Assembly: GCF_026340655.1 (NCBI RefSeq)
Contig: NZ_JAPEOZ010000001.1
Location: 9,734,001 to 9,798,000, forward strand
Reading direction: 5' to 3'
DNA: 64,000 nucleotides
Origin: Streptomyces sp. NBC_01275
GTDB lineage: Bacteria; Actinomycetota; Actinomycetes; Streptomycetales; Streptomycetaceae
Shown: one piece after another, positions 16,804 to 30,003 of the stretch
Numbering within the stretch: the first letter of the stretch is position 1
How the letters are laid out: every line of letters starts with the position of its first letter
Made by a program: the position numbers and the translations under genes
Notes under the pieces: generated by a model
What the model saw: the letters and a program-made list of their open reading frames with translations, nothing else
Told to the model about the DNA's origin: nothing
The model's database searches: none

Positions 16804-19008
16804 TCACCCGGGCGACGGCGTCAGCCACACCGTGGCGAGGGGCGGCAGCGTCAGCCGCAGCTCGCCGTCCGCCGCCTTGACCGGATCGGTACGGGTCACA
16901 CCGCCGCCCCCGTACCGCACGGCGTCGGTGTTGAGGGCCTCCGCCCAGGCGGGCACGTCGCCGGGGACGGCCAGGAGATAGTCGTGCCGCACGACGGGGG
17001 AGAAGTTGCTGACGGCGAGCAGCGGACCGCCGTGGGCGTCGTAGCGGAGAAACGCGAAGACGTTGTCGTCCGACGCGTCCCCGAGCACCCACCGGAAGCC
17101 GGCCGGGTCGGTGTCGCGCTCCCACAGCGCCGGCGTGGCGCGGTAGACGACGTTGAGATCGCGGACCAGGTCCCGCACCCCCCGGTGATCGGCCACGGCT
17201 GCGTACCCGGGGTCGAGCAGCCACCAGTCGGGTCCTTCCGGCTCCGACCATTCGCCGCCCTGCGCGAACTCCTGCCCCATGAAGAGGAGTTGCTTGCCGG
17301 GGTGCGCCCACATGAAGCCCAGATACGCCCGGTGGTCGGCGCGCTGCTGCCACCAGTCGCCGGGCATCTTGGAGACCAGCGCCTGCTTGCCGTGCACGAC
17401 CTCGTCGTGGGAGATCGGCAGGACGTAGTTCTCGCTGTAGGCGTACACCATCGAGAACGTCATCTCGTGGTGGTGGTATTTGCGGTGCACCGGCTCCTTG
17501 CCGATGTACTGCAACGAGTCGTGCATCCAGCCCATGTTCCACTTCAGGCCGAACCCCAGACCGCCGCTGTCCGTCGGCCGGGTCACGCCGTCCCAGGCCG
17601 TGGACTCCTCGGCGATCGTCACCACGCCCGGACTGCGCCGGTACACGGTCGCGTTCATCTCCTGGAGGAACGCCACCGCGTCCAGGTCCTCCCGGCCGCC
17701 GAACACGTTCGGCGACCACTGCCCGGAATCCCGCGAGTAGTCGAGGTAGAGCATGGAGGCCACGGCGTCCACCCGCAGCCCGTCGACGTGGAACTCCTCG
17801 CACCAGTAGGTGGCGTTGGCCACGAGGAAGTTGCGCACCTCGACCCGCCCGAAGTCGAACTCGTACGTCCCCCAGTCCGGATGCTCCGCCCGCCGCGAGT
17901 CCCCGGGCTCGTACAGCGGCTCCCCGTCGAACCGGCCCAACGCCCAGTCGTCCTTGGGGAAGTGGGCGGGAACCCAGTCCACGATCACGCCGATCCCGGC
18001 CCGGTGCAGGGCGTCCACCAGGAACCTGAAGTCGTCGGGCGTGCCGAGCCGCGAGGTCGGCGCGTAGAACCCGGTGACCTGATAGCCCCAGGAACCCGAG
18101 AAGGGATGCTGGGCGACCGGCATGAACTCCACGTGCGTGAAGCCGAGGTCGTCGACGTACGCCGGGAGTTCCTCGGCCAGTTGACGGTAGGTCAGCCCAG
18201 GTCGCCAGGACGGCAGATGGACCTCGTACACCGAGAACGGCGCCACATGCACCGGAACGTCGCCCCGGTGCGCCATCCACTCCTCGTCGCCCCACGTGTG
18301 GTGCGAGACGTGCACGATCGACGCGGTGTCCGGCGGCACCTCCGCGCACCGGGCCATCGGGTCGGCCTTCAGGAAGCGGTCCCCGTGCCGGGAGGTGATC
18401 TCGAACTTGTAGCGCGCGCCCTCGCCGATCCCGGGCAGGAACAGCTCCCACACCCCGGACGAGCCGAGCGACCGCATCGGGAAGGCCGTCCCGTCCCAGC
18501 AGCAGAAGTCGCCCGTCATCCGCACGCCCTGGGCGTTCGGCGCCCACACCGCGAACCGGGTGCCGGTCACGCCCTGGTGGGTCATCGGCTCCGCGCCGAG
18601 CGCCTTCCACAGCTCCTCGTGCCGGCCCTCCCGGACGAGATGCAGATCGAGGTCGCCCAGCGCCGGCAGGAACCGGTACGGGTCCTCCAGCTCCCGCGCC
18701 TCACCCGCGTACACCACCCGCAGCGTGTACGACGGCACCGCGTCGAGCGGCAGCACGGCGGCGAAGAGGCCGTCGCCCTCCGACGCCAGCGCGGTGGCCT
18801 GCCCGTCGACCACCACGCTCACCGCCTCGGCGAAGGGACGCAGGGCCCGGAACACGATCCCGCCCGGCGCCGGGTGCGCGCCCAGCAGGGCATGCGGATC
18901 GTGGTGGGCGCCCGAGAGCAGACGCCCCCGGTCGCAGGGGTCGAGCGCGGGCGCCGTGGGCGGCCGGGGACCGGCCGCCTCGGGAAGGGCGGTGTCGCGC
19001 AGGGCCAT
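16804..19008 (-). CDS. glgB: 1,4-alpha-glucan branching enzyme
   Basis: 734 residues. Domain order: extra N-terminal module (~30-120), CBM48 (~130-230, TRFAVWAPNAQGVRMTGDFC), GH13 barrel and C-terminal beta domain. Catalytic motifs are DGLRVDAVASML (nucleophile Asp), IAEESTAWDGVT (acid/base Glu) and ISHDEVVHGK. The start ATG lies four bases after the mak stop, with GAGGAGG inside the end of mak, so the two are translationally linked. It introduces alpha-1,6 branches into the linear glucan made by GlgE. The longer open frame upstream overlaps mak out of frame and is discarded. Confidence 0.93.
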   Translation of the reverse strand: MALRDTALPEAAGPRPPTAPALDPCDRGRLLSGAHHDPHALLGAHPAPGGIVFRALRPFAEAVSVVVDGQATALASEGDGLFAAVLPLDAVPSYTLRVVYAGEARELEDPYRFLPALGDLDLHLVREGRHEELWKALGAEPMTHQGVTGTRFAVWAPNAQGVRMTGDFCCWDGTAFPMRSLGSSGVWELFLPGIGEGARYKFEITSRHGDRFLKADPMARCAEVPPDTASIVHVSHHTWGDEEWMAHRGDVPVHVAPFSVYEVHLPSWRPGLTYRQLAEELPAYVDDLGFTHVEFMPVAQHPFSGSWGYQVTGFYAPTSRLGTPDDFRFLVDALHRAGIGVIVDWVPAHFPKDDWALGRFDGEPLYEPGDSRRAEHPDWGTYEFDFGRVEVRNFLVANATYWCEEFHVDGLRVDAVASMLYLDYSRDSGQWSPNVFGGREDLDAVAFLQEMNATVYRRSPGVVTIAEESTAWDGVTRPTDSGGLGFGLKWNMGWMHDSLQYIGKEPVHRKYHHHEMTFSMVYAYSENYVLPISHDEVVHGKQALVSKMPGDWWQQRADHRAYLGFMWAHPGKQLLFMGQEFAQGGEWSEPEGPDWWLLDPGYAAVADHRGVRDLVRDLNVVYRATPALWERDTDPAGFRWVLGDASDDNVFAFLRYDAHGGPLLAVSNFSPVVRHDYLLAVPGDVPAWAEALNTDAVRYGGGGVTRTDPVKAADGELRLTLPPLATVWLTPSPG

Positions 19009-19012
19009 GGGG

Positions 19013-20374
19013 TCAGCCTCCTCGGACGGCGAGTCGTTCGATCGCCGCCATGGGTACGGGCAGCCAGTCGGGGCGGTTACGAGCCTCGTACAGCACTTCG
19101 TACACGGCCCGGTCCGTTTCGTAGGCGCGCAGCAGAGCGTGTTTCTTACGGGGGTCCCAGCCCGCCCGGGCCGCGTAGCCCGCGCAGTAGGCCTCCCGGC
19201 AGCGACGGGCCCACTCCGGACGCCACGGACGCCGCTGCCGGGCCGCGTAGTCGAAGGAGCGCAGCATGCCGGCGACGTCCCGCACCGGCGAGTGGGCGCT
19301 GCGCCGCTCGGCCAGCGGACGGGACGGCTCGCCCTCGAAGTCGATGACGAACCAGTCGGGTCCGGCGCGCAGCACCTGCCCGAGATGCAGGTCGCCGTGG
19401 ATCCGCTGGGCGGGCGGGCCGGAGTCGCAGGCGGTGAGCGCGTCGAAGGCGGTGACGAGGCCGGGCACGAACGGGCGCAGCGCCGGCACATGGTGCGCGG
19501 CCGCCTCCAGCCGCTCCGTCATCGCCGCCGCCGTACGCCCGTCCTCGGCGTCCGGGGCGGCCGGGAGCGCCGCGGCCAGCGCGAGATGCACGTCGGCCGT
19601 GGCCCGCCCCAGCTCCTCGGCCTCCGCCGTGAAGTCGGTCCCGCGGGCGAGGGACTCCAGCGCCAGCGTCCAGCCGTCCGAGGCGCCGGGCAGGAACGGC
19701 TGGAGCACGCCGAGCGTGGCCTCCATGGGATGCGTCGTACGGAACCACGCCACCGGCGCGGGCACCCGGCCGCACCCCTGCCCGGCCAGTGCGACCGGGA
19801 CCTCCAGGTCGGGATTCACTCCGGGCTGGATCCGTCGGAAGATCTTCAGGATGAACGCGTCGCCGTACACCAGCGACGTGTTGGACTGCTCGGCCTCCAG
19901 CAGACGCGGGGCGAGACCGGCGGGCACCGGCACGGACGGGTCGGACTCGAAGCTCAACGGACCGAGCGTGCCGGGATGGCGCATCCGCTCCAGGAGCAGA
20001 TGCGCCGAGCGCGGGTCCTGCAACGCGTCATGGACGGTCAGACCCGCCAGCGGCCCCTCCTCGACCCTGCCGATCAGCGCACGGCCCAGCCGCGGCGACA
20101 GATGCTGCTGGACGCCGAGCAGCAACTGGTAGCAGTCGCCGGCCGGGGGAGTGCCGCCGGGCGTCGGGACGCCCGACTGCCCGGCGTGCACCAGCAGATG
20201 CAGACAGCCCGGATACAGCTCCGTCATCGACAGCATGCGCAGATCGGCGAGCGGCCGGTCCTTGCCGGCGAACCAGCGCTGCCGCGGCAGCCACTCCCGC
20301 AGCAGCGCGCTCAGCGATCCGCCGGAGCGGACGACGCTCGCACCGCTCGGTCTCAGAGGGGCGGTCTTCGTCAC
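19013..20374 (-). CDS. mak: Maltokinase
   Basis: 453 residues from a GTG start. An N-terminal cap (LREWLPRQRWFAGKDRPL, the typical Pep2/Mak opening) precedes an aminoglycoside-phosphotransferase-like kinase fold. The catalytic loop is RIHGDLHLGQVLRAG (~residue 330) followed by the metal-binding VIDFEGEPSRPL. It phosphorylates maltose with ATP to maltose-1-phosphate, the donor for GlgE. It lies between treS and glgB in the order expected for the trehalose-to-glucan pathway, 28 bases after the treS stop. Confidence 0.92.
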   Translation of the reverse strand: MTKTAPLRPSGASVVRSGGSLSALLREWLPRQRWFAGKDRPLADLRMLSMTELYPGCLHLLVHAGQSGVPTPGGTPPAGDCYQLLLGVQQHLSPRLGRALIGRVEEGPLAGLTVHDALQDPRSAHLLLERMRHPGTLGPLSFESDPSVPVPAGLAPRLLEAEQSNTSLVYGDAFILKIFRRIQPGVNPDLEVPVALAGQGCGRVPAPVAWFRTTHPMEATLGVLQPFLPGASDGWTLALESLARGTDFTAEAEELGRATADVHLALAAALPAAPDAEDGRTAAAMTERLEAAAHHVPALRPFVPGLVTAFDALTACDSGPPAQRIHGDLHLGQVLRAGPDWFVIDFEGEPSRPLAERRSAHSPVRDVAGMLRSFDYAARQRRPWRPEWARRCREAYCAGYAARAGWDPRKKHALLRAYETDRAVYEVLYEARNRPDWLPVPMAAIERLAVRGG

Positions 20375-20402
20375 GGTGACCCATCCTTTCCTCGGCGCAC
20401 GC

Positions 20403-22121
<1,719 letters not shown>

Positions 22122-22153
22122 GGCGGTCTGGGGCCTCCGATCGGCGGTGCGGG

Positions 22154-24109
22154 TCACCGGACGTGGAACACGTGGGCAGGCGTCCGGCCGGGCTCCAGGC
22201 GCACGTAGTTGTCCCTGCCCCAGGCGTAGGTCTCACCGGTCAGTTCGTCGTGCACGGACAGGGACGCGCCGTGGTCCAGGCCGAGTTGCGGCATGTCCAA
22301 CGAGACGGTGGCTTCCTGGGTGTGGTGCGCGTCGAGGTTGACGACGACCACCACCGCGTCCGCGTCCGTGCGCTTGCTGTACGCGATGACGGAGTCGTTG
22401 TCGGTGTGGTGGAAGCGGAGGTTCCTGAGCCGTTGGAGGGCGGGGTGACGGCGTCGGATGTCGTTGAGCTGGGTGACGAGGGGGGCGAGGGTGCGGCCCT
22501 CGCGTTCGGCGGCTGCCCAGTCGCGTGGCCTGAGCTGGTATTTCTCGGAGTCGAGGTATTCCTCGCCGCCGTTTTTGAGGGGGGTGTTCTCGTAGAGTTC
22601 GTAGCCGCTGTAGAGGCCCCAGGTGGGGGAGAGGGTGGCGGCGAGGACGGCGCGGATGGCGAAGGCGGGCGGGCCGCCGTGCTGGAGGTATGCGTGGAGG
22701 ATGTCGGGGGTGTTGGCGAAGAGGTTGGGCCGCATGGAGGCGGCCGACTCGCCGGAGAGCTCGGTGAAGTAGTCGGTGAGCTCCTGTTTGGTGTTGCGCC
22801 AGGTGAAGTAGGTGTAGGACTGCTGGAAGCCGATCTCGGCGAGGGTGCGCATCATGGCGGGGCGGGTGAAGGCCTCGGCGAGGAAGACGACGTCGGGGTC
22901 GGCGGCGTTGATCTCGGCGATGACGCGTTCCCAGAAGACGACGGGTTTGGTGTGGGGGTTGTCGACGCGGAAGATCCGTACCCCGTAGGACATCCAGTGG
23001 CGCAGGACGCGGAGGGTCTCGGCGATGAGGCCGTCGAGGTCGGCGTCGAAGGCGACGGGGTAGATGTCCTGGTACTTCTTGGGCGGGTTCTCGGCGTGGG
23101 CGATGGTGCCGTCGGGGCGGTGGTGGAACCACTCGGGGTGCTTCTCCACCCAGGGGTGGTCGGGGGAGCACTGGAGGGCGAAGTCGAGGGCGATCTCGAG
23201 GCCGAGGTCCTGGGCTTGCTGTACGAACCAGGCGAAGTCGTCGAGGGTGCCGAGGTCGGGGTGGACGGCGTCGTGTCCGCCTTCGGGGGAGCCGATGGCC
23301 CAGGGGACGCCGACGTCGTCGGGGGTGGCGTCGAGGGTGTTGTTGCGGCCCTTGCGGCAGGTGGCGCCGATGGGGTGGATGGGCGGGAGGTAGACGACGT
23401 CGAAGCCCATGGCGGCGATCGCGGGGAGTCTGCGGGCGGCGGTGCGGAAGGTGCCGTGCGGGCGCTCGGGGGTGCCCTCGGAACGCGGGAAGAACTCGTA
23501 CCACGACCCGAACAGCGCCCGCTCCCGCTCCACCAGCAGCGGCAACGGCTCGGAGGAGGTGAGCAGTTCCCGCAGCGGATACCGCTCCAGAACCGCGTCC
23601 ACCTCCGGCGTCGACGCCGCCGCAAGCCGGGCCGAGACCGGCAGTCGGTCGTCGCCCAGGGCGCGTGCCGCCTTCGCGACCGTGGTGCGGGCCCGTCCCT
23701 TCGGCACGCCGGCGGCCGCCCGTTCATACAGCTCGGCGCCCTCTTCCAGGACCAGCCCGACATCGAGGCCGGCCGGGATCTTGATCCGGGCGTGGCGCCG
23801 CCAGGTGGCGACCGGATCGCTCCAGGCCTCGACCGTGTACGTCCACCGGCCCGGCGCGTCCGGCGTGACGTCCGCGCCCCACCGGTCGGTGCCGGGGGCG
23901 AGTTCACGCATCGGCGTCCACGGGCCGCGGCGCCCCCGGGGGCCGCGCAGGACGACGTTGGCGGCGACCGCGTCGTGCCCCTCGCGGAACACGGTCGCCG
24001 TCACCTGGAATGTTTCCCCCGCGACGGCCTTGGCCGGGCGCCTGCCGCCCTCCACCGCGGGCCGCACCTCGCGGACCGGGATGCGGCCGATGACCGGGGT
24101 CGAGCTCAT
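22154..24109 (-). CDS. glgE: Alpha-1,4-glucan:maltose-1-phosphate maltosyltransferase
   Basis: 651 residues from an ATG with GGAGG eight bases upstream. The N-terminal beta domain ([21 protein letters not shown]) precedes a GH13_3 barrel. Key motifs: [35 protein letters not shown] (nucleophile Asp), [14 protein letters not shown] (acid/base Glu) and [12 protein letters not shown]. The enzyme transfers maltose from maltose-1-phosphate onto alpha-glucan. First gene of the leftward glgE-treS-mak-glgB set, whose junctions are -4 to +32 bases. The frame is open upstream through a 36-bp repeat array; see the finding on an alternative start at 24304. Confidence 0.93.
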   Translation of the reverse strand: MSSTPVIGRIPVREVRPAVEGGRRPAKAVAGETFQVTATVFREGHDAVAANVVLRGPRGRRGPWTPMRELAPGTDRWGADVTPDAPGRWTYTVEAWSDPVATWRRHARIKIPAGLDVGLVLEEGAELYERAAAGVPKGRARTTVAKAARALGDDRLPVSARLAAASTPEVDAVLERYPLRELLTSSEPLPLLVERERALFGSWYEFFPRSEGTPERPHGTFRTAARRLPAIAAMGFDVVYLPPIHPIGATCRKGRNNTLDATPDDVGVPWAIGSPEGGHDAVHPDLGTLDDFAWFVQQAQDLGLEIALDFALQCSPDHPWVEKHPEWFHHRPDGTIAHAENPPKKYQDIYPVAFDADLDGLIAETLRVLRHWMSYGVRIFRVDNPHTKPVVFWERVIAEINAADPDVVFLAEAFTRPAMMRTLAEIGFQQSYTYFTWRNTKQELTDYFTELSGESAASMRPNLFANTPDILHAYLQHGGPPAFAIRAVLAATLSPTWGLYSGYELYENTPLKNGGEEYLDSEKYQLRPRDWAAAEREGRTLAPLVTQLNDIRRRHPALQRLRNLRFHHTDNDSVIAYSKRTDADAVVVVVNLDAHHTQEATVSLDMPQLGLDHGASLSVHDELTGETYAWGRDNYVRLEPGRTPAHVFHVR

Positions 24110-24149
24110 GCCTTCTACCTCCGCCGTACTCACTGGCTGGGCGACGGCC

Positions 24150-24293
24150 GGGCCGGCCGTCGGAATCGTCGCGGGTTGGTCTGCCGGGCCCGCCGCCCGG
24201 TTGCTCGCCGACTCCTGCGTCGGGCCTGCCGTCCGGCTCGTGGCCGGAGTGTGTGCCGGGCCTGCCGCCCGGCTCGGGGTGCTGCGCCGGATC
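24150..24293 (-). repeat. 36-bp tandem repeat upstream of glgE
   Basis: GGGCC(T/C/G)GCCG-like cores recur at 24150, 24186, 24222 and 24258, an exact 36-bp period with four degenerate copies. Read leftwards in the glgE frame, each unit would encode twelve residues of Ala/Gly/Pro/Thr pattern (for example TAGPTQESASNR). It lies between the DUF5133 stop and the glgE ATG. Confidence 0.75.
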
Positions 24294-24306
24294 GGGCGCA
24301 GCACCC

Positions 24307-24606
24307 TTACAGCCCCGCCGCAGCGGGGTGGACCGTCGGCCGGGCAGCGCACCGCACGGGAGCGGCCGACCGGGGCCGTACATCCTGCTCCTGCAGATAC
24401 GCGGCCGCGGTCGTGCGCAGATAGCGCTCCGCCGCGTCCGCGGCCTCGCGCGCGCAGCGCTTGCCCATCAGCACGCACAGGGTGTAGCCGGAGTCCTCGA
24501 AAGTGGCCCGCGCCGCGCGATCGGCGGGGGACGCGAGCATCACGCGTTCCCACGCCCGATACCGCCGCAACTGCCGGGCGACCTCGGTCTTGGCCGGTAG
24601 CAGCAT
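24307..24606 (-). CDS. DUF5133-like small protein
   Basis: 99 residues. ATG 24606 is chosen because AGGTGA lies eight bases upstream; an ATG at 24651 would add 15 residues. The core (LLPAKTEVARQLRRYRAWE, TFEDSGYTLCVLMGKRCARE) matches small Streptomyces proteins I recall as DUF5133, of unknown function and all-helical. It has no membrane segment. It reads into glgE with a ~200-bp repeat-containing spacer, so it may be the first gene of the glgE transcript. The C-terminal ~25 residues (Arg/Ala/Pro) are low-complexity. Confidence 0.65.
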   Translation of the reverse strand: MLLPAKTEVARQLRRYRAWERVMLASPADRAARATFEDSGYTLCVLMGKRCAREAADAAERYLRTTAAAYLQEQDVRPRSAAPVRCAARPTVHPAAAGL

Positions 24607-24837
24607 GACGCCGTTCACCTTCCGGGCCTCTCGATCGAATGTCTCACTCATGGTGCATGCGCCGACACCCAGCGTCTTGTTGGATCTTCAACTGCCTCGG
24701 AGTGCGCTCGTGTTGCACGAATGGACTAATGCCCGCACTGTGGGAGGTGACTCAGAAGCGATCAGCGCTCACCCTCCGTATATTCGGCCCGTCCGGGCTC
24801 GCGGAGCGGGAGCCTCGCCGGTGAGGAGCCAACGACG

Positions 24838-25349
24838 ATGAAGACCGCAGTCCCCTGCTACTACCACCTCGACGTGGACGTCAGTCCGGAACGGGTCGGA
24901 CAGGTCAGGCGCATCCTGGCCGCTCATCTCAGACACTGGGACCTGGACACGCTCGTCGAACCCGTCTGCCGCGGCACGGGAATGCTGCTGACGGCCATCG
25001 ACGAGCACGCCACCGACAAGGACATCTCGATCGAGATGTGGTGGAACGGCCAGCATCTGATCACAGCCATCGGCGGCGACGACCGCGATCTGCGCCCGGA
25101 CCAGGACCTGCGCGGCTGCCTGGAACGCATCGCCGCGATGAGCGACGGGTGGGGCTGCTGCACCACCGACACCGGCGGGAAGGTGATCTGGTTCTCGCAG
25201 CGGGCCCGTGCCGGCGGGCGCGTCCCGCTGGTGCCCACCGGGCCGTTCCCGGCCCTGCGCGAGGGGCTCCAGGTGCCCCGCGAACTGTCGGCGGCCGCAC
25301 TGGCCGCCGCCCCGGCGGACGAGGAGCGCGGCGTCCTGGAGGGCGCACG

Positions 25350-25353
<4 letters not shown>
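24838..25353 (+). CDS. Degenerate RsbW-like ATP-binding protein
   Basis: 171 residues. The pattern LDTLVEPVCRGTGMLLTAIDEHATDK-like N-box region followed by a GWGCCTTDTGGKVIWFSQ strand resembles HATPase_c_2 anti-sigma ATPases. However, the catalytic Asn of the N-box is replaced (IDEHA) and the G-box is reduced to SDGWG, so ATP binding is doubtful. It overlaps glgX by four bases (GTGA), indicating translational coupling. A regulatory role tied to glycogen breakdown is inferred from that coupling only. Confidence 0.65.
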
Positions 25354-27497
<2,144 letters not shown>

Positions 27498-27558
27498 CCG
27501 GCGTAGCCGGAGTGGTCGTAGTGGTCGTAGTGGTCGGTCCTGCCGGATCCGGACGCGT

Positions 27559-28377
27559 TCAGCGCTGTCGGTGCACCGTCACCGTGAACTGGGCGCCGTC
27601 CGGATCCCGCAGCACGGCCTCGTCCGCCGTCTCGCTCAGCACGCTGCCGCCGTGCTTCTCCGCGGTCCGCGCGCAGGCCGCCGCGTCCGCGACGGAGAAG
27701 TGGACCTGCCAGTGCGGCCGGATCGTCGGGTCGGGGGCCGCCTCCAGCGCGCCCGACTCGATCCGGGCCACGACCTCTCCCCGGCTGCGCAGCACCACCT
27801 CGCCGCCCTCGTAGCGCACCTCGCAGCAGCCGGGGCGGTCCGAGGCCCAGTCGAGGATCTCGCCGTAGAAGATGGCGGAGTCGAAGGCGTCGCGGGTGTG
27901 CAGCCGGATGAACGCGGGCGCCGCCTGCCGCCAGGCCTCCCAGTTGCCGATCAGCTGCCCCTCCCAGATGCCGAAGGTCGCGCCTTCCCGGTCGGCCAGC
28001 AGCGCGGCCCGGCCCGGCGGCAGCGAGATAGGCCCCACGGCCACGGTCCCGCCCCGCTCCCGGGTCCGGGACGCGGCGACGTCCGCGCTGGGCACCGCGA
28101 AGTACGGCGTCCAGGCGACCGCCATCTGCCACATCGAGGCGACGGCGGCGATCCCGGCGACCGGGACCCCGTCGACCAGTGCGGTCCGGAAGTGGTCGCC
28201 GAGCGCGCCCCGGTGCCACTGCCAGCCCAGGACGGCCCTGTAGAACTCCTGGGTGGCCTCCAGGTCGCGGCTGGTCAGGCTCACCCAGCAGGGCGCGCCG
28301 AACACGGAGTGCGTGGAGACGCCCCGGGCCCTGGCGGGGGCGGACGTCGGGCGGTGGTTCTCGGCGCTCGCGTTCAT
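27559..28377 (-). CDS. Two-domain VOC (glyoxalase/bleomycin-resistance fold) protein
   Basis: 272 residues with two vicinal-oxygen-chelate repeats. The first (~28-135) has PCWVSLTSRDLEATQEFYRAVLGW and the second (~150-268) has IRLHTRDAFDSAIFYGEILDW, ending in AVLRDPDGAQFTV. Such proteins bind a metal or a hydrophobic ligand; the substrate is not deducible. Metal ligands are incomplete in the first repeat. Convergent with glgX across a short spacer carrying tGGTCGTAG repeats. Confidence 0.8.
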   Translation of the reverse strand: MNASAENHRPTSAPARARGVSTHSVFGAPCWVSLTSRDLEATQEFYRAVLGWQWHRGALGDHFRTALVDGVPVAGIAAVASMWQMAVAWTPYFAVPSADVAASRTRERGGTVAVGPISLPPGRAALLADREGATFGIWEGQLIGNWEAWRQAAPAFIRLHTRDAFDSAIFYGEILDWASDRPGCCEVRYEGGEVVLRSRGEVVARIESGALEAAPDPTIRPHWQVHFSVADAAACARTAEKHGGSVLSETADEAVLRDPDGAQFTVTVHRQR

Positions 28378-28591
28378 GGCACTCGCGTTCCTGGTCTCGC
28401 GGCCGGCGGTCTTCCTCCAGTGTCCGGCCGCGACCGCCCCGGACGCCTGCCGAGCAGCCGGGCGGGAGAGCGGAGCGACGCCGCCGACACCGCCCGCGGC
28501 CGTCGGCCGTACGGCCCCACACGGATCCCCGGCGTTCCCCCGCCGGAGTGAGGCCCGGGGGTGGCGCCTGAGGTGGGGCTGGGGGTGAGGC

Positions 28592-29383
28592 TCAGCCCGC
28601 CTCGGCGACGATCTCCTCGCGCAGCCGTGCGAAGCAGCCGTTGAGCAGGCGCGAGACGTGCATCTGCGAGATGCCCAGCTGCTCGGCGATCCGGCTCTGT
28701 GTCATGCCCTGGAAGAAGCGCAGATAGAGGATGGTCCGCTCGCGGTCCGGCAGCGCGCGCAGACACGGGGCGACGGCCGCCCGGTCGACGACGGCGTCGT
28801 AGCCGGGGTCGGAGCGGCCCAGGGTGTCCTCCAGGGCGTAGCCGTCGGTGCCGGGCATCTCGGCCTCCAGCGACAGCGCGGTGAAGCACTCCAGAGCCTC
28901 CATGCCGGTGCGCACCTCGTCCTCGCTGAGCTGCGCGTACGCGGCGATCTCGGCGACGGTGGGGGCTCGTCCGGGGATCGTCTGGGACAGCTCCTTCCCG
29001 GCGCGCCGCACCCGGTTGCGCAGGTCCTGGACCCGGCGCGGCACATGCAGCGTCCACATGTGGTCGCGGAAGTGGCGCTTGATCTCCCCGGTGACCGTGG
29101 GCACCGCGTACGCCTCGAAGGCGCGGCCGCGCTCGGGGTCGTAGTGGTCGACGGCCTTGACGAGTCCCAGGGCCGCCACCTGGTAGAGATCCTCGAGAGC
29201 CTCCCCGCGCCCCCGGAAGCGGACGGCGATCCGCTCGGCCATCGGCAGCCAGAGCCGGACCAGCTCGTCCTTGAGCGCCCGGCGCTCCGCTCCGTCGGGC
29301 AGCGCCGCGAGCCGGGTGAAGGACTCGGCGGTGTCCGGGGCGTCGTCGTGTGGGTGCCGCTGGGTTCTGACGGTGGTACGCAT
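28592..29383 (-). CDS. SigB/SigF-family RNA polymerase sigma factor
   Basis: 263 residues; the ATG has GAGGGAGG about eight bases upstream. Region 2 contains RGRGEALEDLYQVAALGLVKAVDHYDPERG and FEAYAVPTVTGEIKRHFRDHMW. Region 3 follows with VPRRVQDLRNRVRRAGKEL, and region 4 with ERTILYLRFFQGMTQSRIAEQLGISQMHVSRLL. Group 3 stress/sporulation sigma factor. No anti-sigma gene adjoins it, as is common for Streptomyces SigB paralogues. The longer open frame upstream crosses the intergenic region and lacks a ribosome site. Confidence 0.9.
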   Translation of the reverse strand: MRTTVRTQRHPHDDAPDTAESFTRLAALPDGAERRALKDELVRLWLPMAERIAVRFRGRGEALEDLYQVAALGLVKAVDHYDPERGRAFEAYAVPTVTGEIKRHFRDHMWTLHVPRRVQDLRNRVRRAGKELSQTIPGRAPTVAEIAAYAQLSEDEVRTGMEALECFTALSLEAEMPGTDGYALEDTLGRSDPGYDAVVDRAAVAPCLRALPDRERTILYLRFFQGMTQSRIAEQLGISQMHVSRLLNGCFARLREEIVAEAG

Positions 29384-29517
29384 CAGGCGTGCCTCCCTCG
29401 AGGACTTCCCTGCCGATTCCCACGTATGGGTTAATTGAAGCAGATATTTCCGTTTTACTGCGTATCGTCCTTGACTTTCTCCGCCTTGACTTCCTCTTGG
29501 CCCGACCGTTCCGGACA

Positions 29518-29536
29518 TACCTCTGACACAGAGGTA
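29518..29536. promoter_or_regulatory. Perfect palindrome, probable MarR autoregulatory operator
   Basis: TACCTCTG-ACA-CAGAGGTA, 8-bp arms with a 3-bp spacer. It is centred about 20 bases before the GTG of the MarR gene that heads an ABC-transporter operon. Position and symmetry fit MarR autorepression. Confidence 0.7.
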
Positions 29537-29547
29537 ATCTCGAAGGT

Positions 29548-30003
29548 GTGGATCAGGAGACCTTTCCGGAAGAGCTGGCCGACGCGCTCGTCGGCGTCCA
29601 GCGGCTGCTCAGACGCCGGCTGCGCGCCGGGCTGACCGTGCCGCGGCTGCGCGGCGCCGAGGTCGAGCTGCTGCGCCTCGTCGAGGCCAGGCCCGGCATC
29701 GGCGTATCGGACGCCGCCAAGGAGCTGTACCTCGCCGGCAACTCCGTCTCGACCCTCGTCAACCAGCTGGTCAAGGACGGCTACCTGGTCCGCGAGACCG
29801 ACCCCGCCGACCGGCGCGCCGCCCGTCTGCTGCTCACCGAGGCGGCGCAGGCCCGGCTGCGGGCCTGGAAGGAGCGGCGCGCCGCGCTCGTGCGCGGACA
29901 GGTCGCCCGGCTCGACGCCGCCGACCAGGAAGCCCTGCGCGCCGCGCTCCCGGCGCTGCGCACGCTCGCCGTCAACCTGCACGAGGAGGCCGAGGACTCA
30001 TGA
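29548..30003 (+). CDS. MarR-family transcriptional regulator
   Basis: 151 residues from a GTG. Winged helix at ~35-105: RLRGAEVELLRLVEARPGIG, VSDAAKELYLAGNSVSTLVNQL, GYLVRETDPADRRAARLLLTE (wing with the conserved D-x-R-D/R). It overlaps the ABC ATPase start by four bases (ATGA), so the three genes form a coupled operon. The palindrome at 29518 suggests it represses its own operon and is released by a drug-like ligand exported by the transporter (inference from family behaviour). Confidence 0.88.
   Translation: MDQETFPEELADALVGVQRLLRRRLRAGLTVPRLRGAEVELLRLVEARPGIGVSDAAKELYLAGNSVSTLVNQLVKDGYLVRETDPADRRAARLLLTEAAQARLRAWKERRAALVRGQVARLDAADQEALRAALPALRTLAVNLHEEAEDS

Noticed and set aside
24313..24330. 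Terminator hairpin CCCCGC-cgca-GCGGGG at the DUF5133 3' end
   Set aside because: The stem is only 6 bp, lies inside the coding region and has no T-run.
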